A stretch of DNA of 64,000 nt from JARRNE01 sp963824085 (lineage in GTDB: Bacteria > Pseudomonadota > Gammaproteobacteria > Chromatiales > Chromatiaceae), in the NCBI GenBank assembly GCA_963824085.1, contig CAWGNT010000017.1, positions 310,001-374,000 of the forward strand. Direction: 5' to 3'. Below, piece by piece: positions 54,380 to 62,219 of this stretch. A program made the position numbers and the translations under genes. The stretch's first letter is position 1. Every line of letters starts with the position of its first letter. The notes beneath the pieces are model-generated. The model saw only the letters and a list, made by a program, of their open reading frames with translations. It did no database searches and was not told the origin of the DNA.

Positions 54380-55465
54380 CTATTTCGGCGCGGACCGGCG
54401 GCTGTCGGTCTTCTTGTGCACGGCAACCTTCTTTCGCGGGGCCGGGCGCGGGGCGGGGGTGTCGGCCTGCGCCTTAGCCCCCGAGGCCGGGGGCTGAGGC
54501 CGAACGTCCCGCTGGCCTTGCCCAAGGGAGCGAATTTCCTTCTTCATCGACTCGACCTCGTGGCGGAGGGCCTTCGACTCCCGACGGCTCTCCTGGAGCC
54601 GGTCCTGGAGCGTCCGCAGCTCGCTGCGTGTGGGCATGTTCATGGCGCCCAGCGTTTCATCCACCATTTCGGACATCCGCCGCTTGAGTGCCATCTGGGC
54701 GTTTATCAGCTGTCCGTGAATGCGGGCGTATTCGGGGGTTCGCACCTCCTCCGCATAGACTTCCTCGCAGCAGCTGACCCAGGTATCGTAGACGCTGCGC
54801 GCAGAGTCGACTGTCTTCTCCTCTTTCGTGAGCTTTTCCAGCGTCTGGCGCATGCGGTCCGTCGACTTCACGCCCAGGTGAGAGAAGAAGGCGAGGTATT
54901 CCTGCAGCGCCTGCTGGTAGGCCAGGGTGCGCCGCACCAAGTCCTGGTACTGGGACTGCTCTTCCCGCGCATAGCCGAGACCCGGGGCTGAAAGAAATCG
55001 GTTTAGGCTTTCCTTTACCTGGTCGTGGGGCATGTTGCGCAGCAGATCCCCGGGGATCGGCGAGAGGGCGGACGTCATGCGCTGCCAGTTGTCATAGGGC
55101 AGCTCCCAGAAGGCCAGCATCTTGTGCAGCGCATCGTCACCTTGGGCGTAGTCGCCGCCGAAAGCCTTCTGCATATCCGCGAACACTTTCGTGATCGCGT
55201 CCCAGCCATCGGCGGGTGTGCCGCTTGCGGTCAGCTCGCTGCCAAATGTGTCCGCCATCCGGAAGAACATCTTGCCCTGCTGGACCATCTTGTCCATGAA
55301 ATCCCGGACGGGGTCGGGAGCAGCCGGCGCCAGGGCCTGCCACCAGTGATCGAGCGCCCCTTCCCAGGCCGCTGTCTTTGGTGCGTCGAGACCGAGCGCC
55401 TTACGGTTCAGGTCTGTCCACTGATCCCAATAGGTCCGCTGCAGCTGCAGCCAGTCGTCGTTCAT
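54380..55465 (-). CDS. phaE: Class III PHA synthase subunit PhaE
   Basis: Non-catalytic partner required for PhaC activity, 361 residues. It starts MNDDWLQLQRTYWDQWTDL. The family block TLAYQQALQEYLAFFSHLG, with VYDTWVSCCEEVYAEEVRTP, is present. The C-terminus is a coiled coil (LRTLQDRLQESRRESKALRH) followed by a Lys/Pro/Ala-rich tail typical of granule proteins. The start is the ATG at 55465. A phaR-type operator lies about 50 bases upstream. Confidence 0.95.
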   Translation of the reverse strand: MNDDWLQLQRTYWDQWTDLNRKALGLDAPKTAAWEGALDHWWQALAPAAPDPVRDFMDKMVQQGKMFFRMADTFGSELTASGTPADGWDAITKVFADMQKAFGGDYAQGDDALHKMLAFWELPYDNWQRMTSALSPIPGDLLRNMPHDQVKESLNRFLSAPGLGYAREEQSQYQDLVRRTLAYQQALQEYLAFFSHLGVKSTDRMRQTLEKLTKEEKTVDSARSVYDTWVSCCEEVYAEEVRTPEYARIHGQLINAQMALKRRMSEMVDETLGAMNMPTRSELRTLQDRLQESRRESKALRHEVESMKKEIRSLGQGQRDVRPQPPASGAKAQADTPAPRPAPRKKVAVHKKTDSRRSAPK

Positions 55466-55515
55466 CCTCGTTATTCCTTCGGTGGTTACACTCGCAAACA
55501 AACTAGCATGGAAAA

Positions 55516-55531
55516 TTGTGCACTGCAACAA
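55516..55531. promoter_or_regulatory. Candidate PhaR operator upstream of phaE
   Basis: TTGTGCACTGCAACAA, identical to the site at the phasin promoter. On the minus strand it overlaps a weak -10 (TTTGTT) placed 17 bases after TTGAGA, so a bound repressor could block phaE. TGCAC/TGCA-type dyads are known targets of PhaR in other bacteria. Confidence 0.6.
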
Positions 55532-55677
55532 AGCGACGTAGAATCTGAATCTCAAGGGTTCCGTGCGGCCGAATCTAGCTCGTGCCCCGTCACGACGCGG
55601 GCGTCAGCTAGCCTTAGGTCGAGCCGCGAGCCCTGCGCGTCGTGCGTTTGCACCCACCAACCAGAGGACAGAGAACC

Positions 55678-56862
55678 ATGACCCAGAACATCGTCATCGT
55701 CGCCGCCGGCCGCACGGGGGTCGGGAGCTTCGGCGGCAGCCTTTCCTCCGTGCCTGCCGTCGATCTTGGCGCTACCGTCATCAAGGCGTTGCTGGAGCGG
55801 ACGGGAATCGCCCCGGATCAGGTGGACGAGGTCATCCTCGGCCAGGTTCTGACCGCCGCGGCCGGGCAGAACCCGGCTCGCCAGACCACCCTGAAGGCAG
55901 GGCTCCCGGAAAAAGTCCCCGCCATGACGATAAACAAGGTTTGCGGCAGCGGCCTCAAGGCGGTTCACCTTGCGATGCAGGCGGTGGCGTGCGGGGACGC
56001 GGAGATCGTAATCGCCGGCGGACAGGAGAGCATGAGTCAGGCGCCCCACGCCCTGCCCAAGTCCCGGGAGGGTCAACGTATGGGCGATTGGAAGATGATC
56101 GACACCATGATCGTCGACGGCTTGTGGGACGCCTTCAATCAGTGCCACATGGGCAACACGGCCGAGAACGTCGCCCGCAAGTACGGATTTCAGCGCCAGG
56201 ATCAGGACGGTTTTGCCGCCGCCTCGCAGCAGAAGACCGAGGCGGCGCAGAAGGCGGGACGCTTCAGGGAAGAGATCGTTCCGGTCACGATTCCGCAGCG
56301 TAGAGGCGATCCCGTGGTCTTTGCCGAGGACGAGTTCCCACGCCACGGGACGACCGCGGAGGGCCTGGCCAAGCTGCGCCCCGCGTTCGACAAGGAGGGG
56401 AGCGTCACGGCCGGCAATGCATCCGGGCTGAACGACGGCGCCGCGGCGGTGATCGTCACGACCGAAGCCAAGGCTAGAGAGCTTGGCCTCACACCGATGG
56501 CTCGTATCGCCGCCTTCGCCAGCGCCGGCGTCGATCCGGCAATCATGGGGACAGGACCGATTCCCGCCTCCACCAAGTGTCTTGAGAAGGCCGGCTGGCT
56601 CGTCGCGGACCTGGATCTGATCGAGGCCAACGAAGCGTTTGCCGCCCAGGCTATGTCGGTCAATCAGGAGATGGGCTGGGACCAGGACAAGGTCAACGTC
56701 AATGGCGGGGCGATCGCCATCGGACATCCCATCGGAGCATCCGGTGCACGGGTCCTCGTGTCCTTGCTCTACGAGATGCAGCGCCGTGATGCGAAGAAGG
56801 GGCTTGCCACGCTGTGCATCGGTGGAGGCCAGGGCGTGGCGATGGCGGTCGAGCGTCCCTGA
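55678..56862 (+). CDS. phaA: Acetyl-CoA acetyltransferase (beta-ketothiolase)
   Basis: Condenses two acetyl-CoA to acetoacetyl-CoA, the first step of PHB synthesis. It has 394 residues. The acyl-accepting Cys89 is in INKVCGSGLKAVHLAMQ. The C-terminal motifs are NGGAIAIGHPIGASGAR (His) and LCIGGGQGVAMA (Cys). The ATG at 55678 is preceded by CAGAGGACAGAG. It is divergent from phaE. Confidence 0.94.
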   Translation: MTQNIVIVAAGRTGVGSFGGSLSSVPAVDLGATVIKALLERTGIAPDQVDEVILGQVLTAAAGQNPARQTTLKAGLPEKVPAMTINKVCGSGLKAVHLAMQAVACGDAEIVIAGGQESMSQAPHALPKSREGQRMGDWKMIDTMIVDGLWDAFNQCHMGNTAENVARKYGFQRQDQDGFAAASQQKTEAAQKAGRFREEIVPVTIPQRRGDPVVFAEDEFPRHGTTAEGLAKLRPAFDKEGSVTAGNASGLNDGAAAVIVTTEAKARELGLTPMARIAAFASAGVDPAIMGTGPIPASTKCLEKAGWLVADLDLIEANEAFAAQAMSVNQEMGWDQDKVNVNGGAIAIGHPIGASGARVLVSLLYEMQRRDAKKGLATLCIGGGQGVAMAVERP

Positions 56863-56889
56863 CGGACAAGGAGACCGCAAGTTTGCGAG

Positions 56890-56922
56890 AGCGCACCGTC
56901 GGCTTCAATCCGCCGGTGCGCT
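56890..56922 (+). other. Hairpin after phaA
   Basis: AGCGCACCG (56890-56898) and CGGTGCGCT (56914-56922) form a perfect 9-bp stem with a 15-base loop, 27 bases after the phaA stop. There is no T run, so if it marks the transcript end it is not a canonical terminator. Confidence 0.45.
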
Positions 56923-57010
56923 GCAGCCCGTGGTCGTGTTGCGCTGCGTCATCACCGTTGGGCAAGGGGTGGCGTAGACTCCAAACGGATTACCCTAAAA
57001 AGAGCAGTTC

Positions 57011-57149
57011 ACCACGAAGAGCACGAAGAAACACGAAGTAAAACAACGGCGACATAGGGAATGGGGGTAGATCCGGCTTCACCCTCCACCTGATGGCGCA
57101 ATTGGAAGTAGCTATTTGAAGCTCTTCGTGTTTTTCGTGTCCTTCGTGG
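57011..57149. repeat. Inverted CACGAAG repeat pair upstream of phaR
   Basis: CCACGAAGAGCACGAAGAAA continuing ACACGAAG (57011-57038) is the near-perfect reverse complement of CTTCGTGTTTTTCGTGTCCT continuing TCGTGG (57124-57149). Spacer about 85 bases. This repeat type is widespread in environmental bacteria and can form a long hairpin. The 330-base gap 56863-57192 between phaA and phaR holds no gene. Confidence 0.75.
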
Positions 57150-57192
57150 TTCGACTTCCGAATCTAGGATTACACGCCCAGAGGCCCTCGAC

Positions 57193-57672
57193 ATGAGCAG
57201 CGTGCGCACCATCAAGAAGTATCCCAATCGTCGCCTGTACGACACGGAGGTGAGCCGATACATCACCCTGTCGGACGTGCGCGAGCTCGTCATGAAGGGG
57301 CAGCAATTCAAAGTGATGGATACCTCCAACGAGGAGGACATCACCCGCTCCATCCTGCTCCAGATCATGCTGGAGGAAGAGACGGGAGGCGAGCCCCTAT
57401 TCACCGCCGACATGCTGGCCCAGATCATCTGCTTCTACGGCGGGACCTTCCAGGGAGTATTCGCGCGCTATCTGGAGCAGTCCCTGGACCTCTTCGCCAA
57501 GCAGCAACAGCAGCTGCGCCGGGCGTGGACAGAGGATCCGTTGCAGGCCATGACCAACATGGCACGGAGCAACGTGGAAATGTGGGCCAATCTCCAGCAG
57601 GATTTCCTGCGCGCGGCGGGCCTAGGCTCGAATAGCATGCGCGGGGAGCCGGACGAGAAAGCGAAAGGTTAG
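57193..57672 (+). CDS. phaR: PHA synthesis repressor PhaR
   Basis: DNA- and PHA-binding repressor, 159 residues. The N-terminal DNA-binding domain IKKYPNRRLYDTEVSRYITL is followed by an accumulation-regulator domain (ITRSILLQIMLEEETGGEPLF) and a helical Gln-rich C-terminus. In studied species PhaR leaves the DNA when granules form and phasin is then made. It lies 253 bases upstream of phaP, next to its presumed operators. Confidence 0.95.
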   Translation: MSSVRTIKKYPNRRLYDTEVSRYITLSDVRELVMKGQQFKVMDTSNEEDITRSILLQIMLEEETGGEPLFTADMLAQIICFYGGTFQGVFARYLEQSLDLFAKQQQQLRRAWTEDPLQAMTNMARSNVEMWANLQQDFLRAAGLGSNSMRGEPDEKAKG

Positions 57673-57684
57673 CCACCAGCCTTT

Positions 57685-57710
57685 GACGGGCACGCTGCGC
57701 TTTGCCCGTC
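57685..57710. repeat. REP-like short palindrome, inverted copy
   Basis: GACGGGC...GCCCGTC around ACGCTGCGCTTT: the reverse-complement form of the GGGCAAAGCG element seen at 14037 and 51783. It follows the phaR stop by 12 bases. A partial tandem repeat of CTCGCCCTCCCTTCTACG units lies just beyond (57750-57798). Confidence 0.75.
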
Positions 57711-57832
57711 TTATCCGCTGTCCCCCCGATTTCTGACTCCCGACCCGCCCGCTGCGCCTCGCCCTCCCTTCTACGCTCGCCCTCCCTTCTACGCTCGGCC
57801 ACCATTTTTTTCGCCGTTCGTCAATTTCTCTC

Positions 57833-57893
57833 TTGACAAGGCTATCTGGCGTCACTATTGTGCACTGCAACAATTGCTGCACTGCACCAATTG
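57833..57893 (+). promoter_or_regulatory. Phasin promoter with overlapping PhaR operators
   Basis: TTGACA (57833-57838) and TATTGT (57856-57861) at 17-base spacing form a near-consensus sigma-70 promoter. The -10 is overlapped by TTGTGCACTGCAACAA (57858-57873), and a second related copy, TTGCTGCACTGCACCAATTG, follows at 57874-57893 over the start region. This placement fits repression by PhaR. Confidence 0.75.
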
Positions 57894-57925
57894 CCCGCGA
57901 CACGAACCTCCTCAGGAGACACACG

Positions 57926-58291
57926 ATGACTGCGAAAGACACCATGAACCTGATCAACGAAATGAGCGACAAGGGCTTCGAGCGGCTGACCCTGTTGGGC
58001 GACCTGAACCTGCGCACATGGGAGAGGCTGATCGGCCGTCAGATGGACGCCATGAGCCTCGCAATGGAGCAAGGCATCCGGCAGGTGAAGCTGGCGACCG
58101 AGTCCAAGGGTTACAACGAATTTCTGAAGGGCCAGGTTGAGCTTGCGAAGGAGACGAGCGAGCGTGCTATGGAAGACGCCAAGGCCAACCTGAAAGTCGC
58201 AGGCGAGGTCCAGGCGGAGTATCGCGCCTGGGCGCAGCAGGGTATGACCGACCTGTCTGCGGAGCTCCGCAAGGGCGCCCCGGCGGCCTGA
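57926..58291 (+). CDS. phaP: Phasin
   Basis: Granule-coating protein of 121 residues, almost wholly amphipathic helix. It begins MTAKDTMNLINEMSDKGFER and ends with an Ala-rich stretch. Phasin_2-type pattern: FERLTLLGDLNLRTWERLIG, then VELAKETSERAMEDAKANLK. AGGAGA stands 10 bases before the ATG at 57926. Its promoter carries two candidate PhaR sites. Confidence 0.88.
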   Translation: MTAKDTMNLINEMSDKGFERLTLLGDLNLRTWERLIGRQMDAMSLAMEQGIRQVKLATESKGYNEFLKGQVELAKETSERAMEDAKANLKVAGEVQAEYRAWAQQGMTDLSAELRKGAPAA

Positions 58292-58312
58292 CTGGTGGGG
58301 CGGAGTAGCGCG

Positions 58313-59062
58313 ATGAACCCGCAGGCAAGGGTCGCCCTTGTAACGGGCGGCATCGGTGGTATCGGAACCGCGATTTGCCAGCGTCTCGCCGGCGATGGAT
58401 TCCGGGTGGTGGCCAACCATCATCCGAGCGAGCGTGAGTCGGCGGACGCCTGGCGCCGTGCTCGGGGCGACGAGGGGCTGGAGATCGACACGGCTGCGGG
58501 CGACGTTTCGTCCTTCGAGGACAGCTCCCGCATGGTGTCCGAAATCATGGAGCGTTACGGAGCCGTCGACATCCTGGTCAACTGTGCCGGGATCACGCGT
58601 GACAAGACTTTCAAGCGGATGGAGCGGGACCAGTGGGAGGCGGTGATCAGCGCCAACCTGAGCAGCGTCTTCAACGTCACCAGGGCGGTGTGGGAAGGCA
58701 TGCTTGAGCATGGGTTCGGACGTGTGATCAACATCTCCTCTGTGAATGGTCAGCGCGGACAGTTTGGGCAGGCCAATTACTCGGCGGCCAAGGCGGGCAT
58801 GCACGGCTTCACCATGGCCCTTGCCCAGGAGGGGGCGGCGAAGGGGGTGACGGTGAATACGGTCTCCCCCGGCTACGTGGAGACGGCCATGACCCTCGCG
58901 ATGCGCGACGACGTGCGCGATGCGATCGTGTCGGGTATTCCCATGCGCCGGATGGGCAGACCGGAAGAGATCGCCGCGGCGGTGGCCTTCCTGGTGGCGG
59001 ACGAGAACGGCTACGTGACCGGCGCCAACATTCCGGTGAACGGCGGCCTGTTCATGCACTGA
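58313..59062 (+). CDS. phaB: Acetoacetyl-CoA reductase
   Basis: Short-chain dehydrogenase that makes (R)-3-hydroxybutyryl-CoA for PhaC. It has 249 residues. The nucleotide loop is VTGGIGGIGTAI, NCAGITRD is the structural motif, and the catalytic Ser and Tyr-Lys lie in INISSVNGQRGQFGQANYSAAK. The GKRMG-like region IPMRRMGRPEEIA follows. It lies 21 bases after phaP with CGGAG before the ATG at 58313, so the two are cotranscribed. Confidence 0.94.
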   Translation: MNPQARVALVTGGIGGIGTAICQRLAGDGFRVVANHHPSERESADAWRRARGDEGLEIDTAAGDVSSFEDSSRMVSEIMERYGAVDILVNCAGITRDKTFKRMERDQWEAVISANLSSVFNVTRAVWEGMLEHGFGRVINISSVNGQRGQFGQANYSAAKAGMHGFTMALAQEGAAKGVTVNTVSPGYVETAMTLAMRDDVRDAIVSGIPMRRMGRPEEIAAAVAFLVADENGYVTGANIPVNGGLFMH

Positions 59063-59244
59063 CGGTATCTGGTCGGCAAGCGACTGTGGCGCAGGGATGC
59101 GCCAATCTCAACCACCACCCTGGTGGTCCCGGATGATCGGAGATCGAGAGCGACCCTCTCGTCCTCTCGGTTCGAGGGCTGGCAGAGCCGGCCTACGGAC
59201 CTACAGAAGTCCTCCTCGTCTCTCTCATCGCGAGAAGAGCGTTG

Positions 59245-59271
59245 CGCCCGGCACCCGCCGGGCGTTTTTTT
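59245..59271 (+). terminator. Rho-independent terminator of the phaP-phaB transcript
   Basis: CGCCCGGC (59245-59252), loop ACCC, GCCGGGCG (59257-59264) and seven T. It lies between phaB and the convergent protease gene. Confidence 0.88.
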
Positions 59272-59273
59272 GT

Positions 59274-59299
59274 CAGCCACCAGCCACCAGCCACCAGCC
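59274..59299. repeat. Heptanucleotide tandem repeat (CAGCCAC)
   Basis: Three copies of CAGCCAC and a partial CAGCC, ending exactly at the stop codon of the protease gene. It is the reverse-complement form of the GGCTGG(C/T) heptamer found at 50305. Confidence 0.85.
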
Positions 59300-60442
59300 C
59301 TATTCTCTGGCGACCAGGGGTCGTTCGATGGTCGTGGTGCGGGTCTCGATGCGGTCAGTGCCACGCCAGAGCTCGATATGGACGTTGGTGCCGGGGCCTG
59401 CCTCGGCGACCGCATCGACCAACTGCTGGGTAGAGGCGACGGTCCGGTCACCGACGCGAGTAATCACGTCCCCCGGGCGCAATCCGGCGTGCTCGGCAGG
59501 ACTATCCTCCAGGGTCGAGGTGACCAAGACGCCTTGGGCAACCCGCAAGCCGAACGAGTCCGCGAGCTGGGGCGTGACGCTGCGCCCGACAATGCCGATC
59601 CACCCGCGCACCACCCGGCCGTTTTTCACCAACTGATCCGCGACCTTACTGGCAAGGTCTGTGGGGATCGCGAAACCGACTCCCTCGGAGCCGCCGCTCT
59701 GCGAGTAGATCGCGGTGTTGATGCCGACCAGCTCACCGCGCGCGTTGATGAGTGCGCCCCCGGAGTTCCCGGGGTTGATGGCCGCGTCTGTCTGAATGAA
59801 GTTCTCGATGTTGCTGATGCCGAGTTTAGTGCGTCCGGTGGCGCTGACTATGCCCATCGTCACGGTCTGGCCGATGCCGAACGGATTGCCGATGGCGAGC
59901 ACGACGTCGCCGACGCGCAGGTCTTGAGGCCGACCGATGGGGATGGTAGGGAGGCGTTTGGCGTCTGCCTTGAGTACCGCGACGTCCGTCTCCGGGTCTA
60001 GCCCGACCACCCGCGCGTCGAGGTTCTTGCCGTCGGCGAGGACGACCTTGATCTTCCGGGAGCCCTTTATGATATGTCTGTTGGTAAGGATAAGACCGTC
60101 CCGAGAAAGGATCACCCCCGAGCCGAGGCTAGTGTATGGATGGTGTCGCGTGCGCTCCGGCAGGAACTGGCCGAACTGTTGCTGCAGGTACGGATTCCGA
60201 AAGGCGAGGGATTCGCGTTCTGTGGCAACCTTGGTGCTGAAGATGCTCACGACGGCCGGGGCCGCGCGGTTGACGGCCTCAGCGTAAGAGGCGGGTCCTG
60301 CCGCGGTGACCCTGTCGCTTGTGGCCGCGCGCAGACCAGCGGCCGGGTGGAGCCGGGGAATGACCCAAAGGGCGGCGATCACGCAGCTCGCCCCGGCGGC
60401 GAAAGCGCCGAGCATCCAGGGCCATGCAGTGCGTCTCGACAT
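59300..60442 (-). CDS. DegS/DegQ-type periplasmic serine protease
   Basis: A membrane-anchored trypsin-like protease, 380 residues from the ATG at 60442. An N-terminal membrane helix (PWMLGAFAAGASCVIAALWV) leads into the protease domain, with His in ILTNRHIIKG, Asp in DPETDVAVLKAD, and Ser in INPGNSGGALIN. One PDZ domain follows (from about residue 280, LADSFGLRVAQGVLVTS). One PDZ and a signal anchor match DegS, which senses misfolded porins and starts the sigma-E cascade. The symbol is withheld because DegQ-like paralogues look alike. Confidence 0.88.
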   Translation of the reverse strand: MSRRTAWPWMLGAFAAGASCVIAALWVIPRLHPAAGLRAATSDRVTAAGPASYAEAVNRAAPAVVSIFSTKVATERESLAFRNPYLQQQFGQFLPERTRHHPYTSLGSGVILSRDGLILTNRHIIKGSRKIKVVLADGKNLDARVVGLDPETDVAVLKADAKRLPTIPIGRPQDLRVGDVVLAIGNPFGIGQTVTMGIVSATGRTKLGISNIENFIQTDAAINPGNSGGALINARGELVGINTAIYSQSGGSEGVGFAIPTDLASKVADQLVKNGRVVRGWIGIVGRSVTPQLADSFGLRVAQGVLVTSTLEDSPAEHAGLRPGDVITRVGDRTVASTQQLVDAVAEAGPGTNVHIELWRGTDRIETRTTTIERPLVARE

Positions 60443-60693
60443 AGGTGCGTAAGTTATCATTCCGCTGTTGGGCTTGCATGCGCTTCCTGGATCGCCAGAT
60501 CCGGTCTCCGACCATCGCGAAAGCATTGCGAGCACCGTTCGGAGCCTTGGTCGCCAGGTTCAGCCCGGCAAGAGTCCATCGGTACGCATTCCCGGGTGCT
60601 TGGGGTGCACGAAGCGGCCCACTTGCGGCGGACCGCCGGCCTTTCTAAGCGCCTCTGCAAGAGCGAAGCCTAACCATACGAGGCAACATCAAT

Positions 60694-61446
60694 ATGATCG
60701 ACATTGCCGAGCTGGTGAGCTACAGCGACACCGTGCTGGCAAGCGATGCCTTTGCTGACTATTGCCCGAATGGGCTCCAGGTGGAGGGAGAGCGCCGGGT
60801 AGCCCGGCTGGTGAGTGGCGTTACCGCGAGCCAGGCACTCATCGATGCCGCGGTGGCGCGAGGGGCAGACGCCGTGCTGGTCCATCATGGCTTTTTCTGG
60901 AAGGGCGAGTCACCTTGTCTCGTGGGAATGAAGGGGCGGCGCGTCCGCGCCCTCCTCCGCCACGGGGTGAGTCTGCTCGCCTATCACCTCCCTCTCGATT
61001 CCCATCCTGAGCTCGGAAACAACCGCCAGCTGGCGCGGATACTGGAGATTGACGAGCCGTCTCCCAGTGGCCTCGCCGATGGCCTGGTGTGGCGAGGACG
61101 GCTGCCGCAGCCCGTCCTCGGGCCGGCACTCGCAACGCGGATCGACGCCGCCCTCGGTCGTGCTCCGACGTACGTGGCTGGCCATGGGCGACCCGTCAAC
61201 CACATCGCCTGGTGTACCGGCGGTGCGCAAGGGTTCATCGAGCAGGCCGCGACGCTCGGTGTTGACGCCTACCTGAGCGGGGAGATTTCCGAGCAGACGA
61301 CACACCAGGCTCGAGAGCTCGGGCTCCATTACTTCGCGGCGGGCCATCATGCCACCGAGCGCTACGGCGTCCAGGCATTCGGGCAGCACCTGGCCGACCA
61401 CTTCGGCATCGAGCATCTGTTTCTCGACCTCGACAACCCCGCCTGA
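60694..61446 (+). CDS. Nif3-like dinuclear metal centre protein (YbgI type)
   Basis: A 250-residue member of the NIF3/YbgI family, known as GTP cyclohydrolase 1 type 2 homologues, with uncertain function. Metal-binding histidines and acids appear in ADAVLVHHGFFWK, LLAYHLPLDSHPE and FAAGHHATERYGVQAF. DYCPNGLQVEG is the N-terminal signature. It is divergent from the protease gene and lies 173 bases ahead of petABC. Confidence 0.9.
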   Translation: MIDIAELVSYSDTVLASDAFADYCPNGLQVEGERRVARLVSGVTASQALIDAAVARGADAVLVHHGFFWKGESPCLVGMKGRRVRALLRHGVSLLAYHLPLDSHPELGNNRQLARILEIDEPSPSGLADGLVWRGRLPQPVLGPALATRIDAALGRAPTYVAGHGRPVNHIAWCTGGAQGFIEQAATLGVDAYLSGEISEQTTHQARELGLHYFAAGHHATERYGVQAFGQHLADHFGIEHLFLDLDNPA

Positions 61447-61619
61447 CTGCCCCAAAAGGGTGCGCTTGGGCGGGAAATCCTTGACCGTCTATCGCGCCTT
61501 CGGGGAAAATGCGCGATCGTCTCTGCAGAGAATTGGCATATTCTTAATCTCCTTTACCGGTGCCAGTCTTCCGTGCGGGCCGCTGGCCCGCTGAGCCAAC
61601 CCCGGGGGTCGTCAAACAG

Positions 61620-62219
61620 ATGAGCGCACAAGGCGTGGACAAGAAAAGGCGGCGCGTGCTGGTCGCCGCAACCAGCGTCGTCGGGGCCGTGGGCCTCGGA
61701 TACGTCGCCGTTCCATTCATCGCTTCCATGAATCCAAGCGCGAGGGCCAAGGCGGCGGGCGCACCGGTGGAGGCCGATATCAGCAAGCTGGAGCCGGGTG
61801 CACTGTTGCGCGTCAAGTGGCGCGGCAAGCCCGTGTGGGTGGTCAACCGCACGCCGGAGATGCTCAAGACCCTGCCGGAGCTTGACCCACTATTGGTGGA
61901 CCCCAACTCGGAGGTTCCGCAACAGCCTCCCTACTGCAAGAACCCAACGCGCTCCATCAAGCCCGTATATTTCGTGGCCATCGGAATCTGCACCCACCTC
62001 GGCTGCTCGCCGACCTACCGTCCCGAAGTGGCGCCCGAAGACCTCGGTCCGGACTGGAAGGGCGGGTGGTTCTGTCCCTGTCACGGCTCCCGCTTCGACC
62101 TTGCAGGGCGTGTCTTCAAGGGCGTCCCTGCGCCGGTCAACCTGGTCATCCCCAAGCATAATTACGTGACCGACAGCATTATCCAGATCGGTGAGGACAA
62201 AGGAGGGCAGGCCTCATGA
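61620..62219 (+). CDS. petA: Ubiquinol-cytochrome c reductase Rieske iron-sulfur subunit
   Basis: Rieske 2Fe-2S protein of the bc1 complex, 199 residues. The twin-arginine-like N-terminus (KKRRRVLVAATSVVGAVG) anchors it to the membrane, and the cluster ligands are in CTHLGCSP and CPCHGSRFD. The ATG at 61620 is favoured although the frame is open from 61560. It overlaps petB by 4 bases (ATGA). Confidence 0.96.
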   Translation: MSAQGVDKKRRRVLVAATSVVGAVGLGYVAVPFIASMNPSARAKAAGAPVEADISKLEPGALLRVKWRGKPVWVVNRTPEMLKTLPELDPLLVDPNSEVPQQPPYCKNPTRSIKPVYFVAIGICTHLGCSPTYRPEVAPEDLGPDWKGGWFCPCHGSRFDLAGRVFKGVPAPVNLVIPKHNYVTDSIIQIGEDKGGQAS

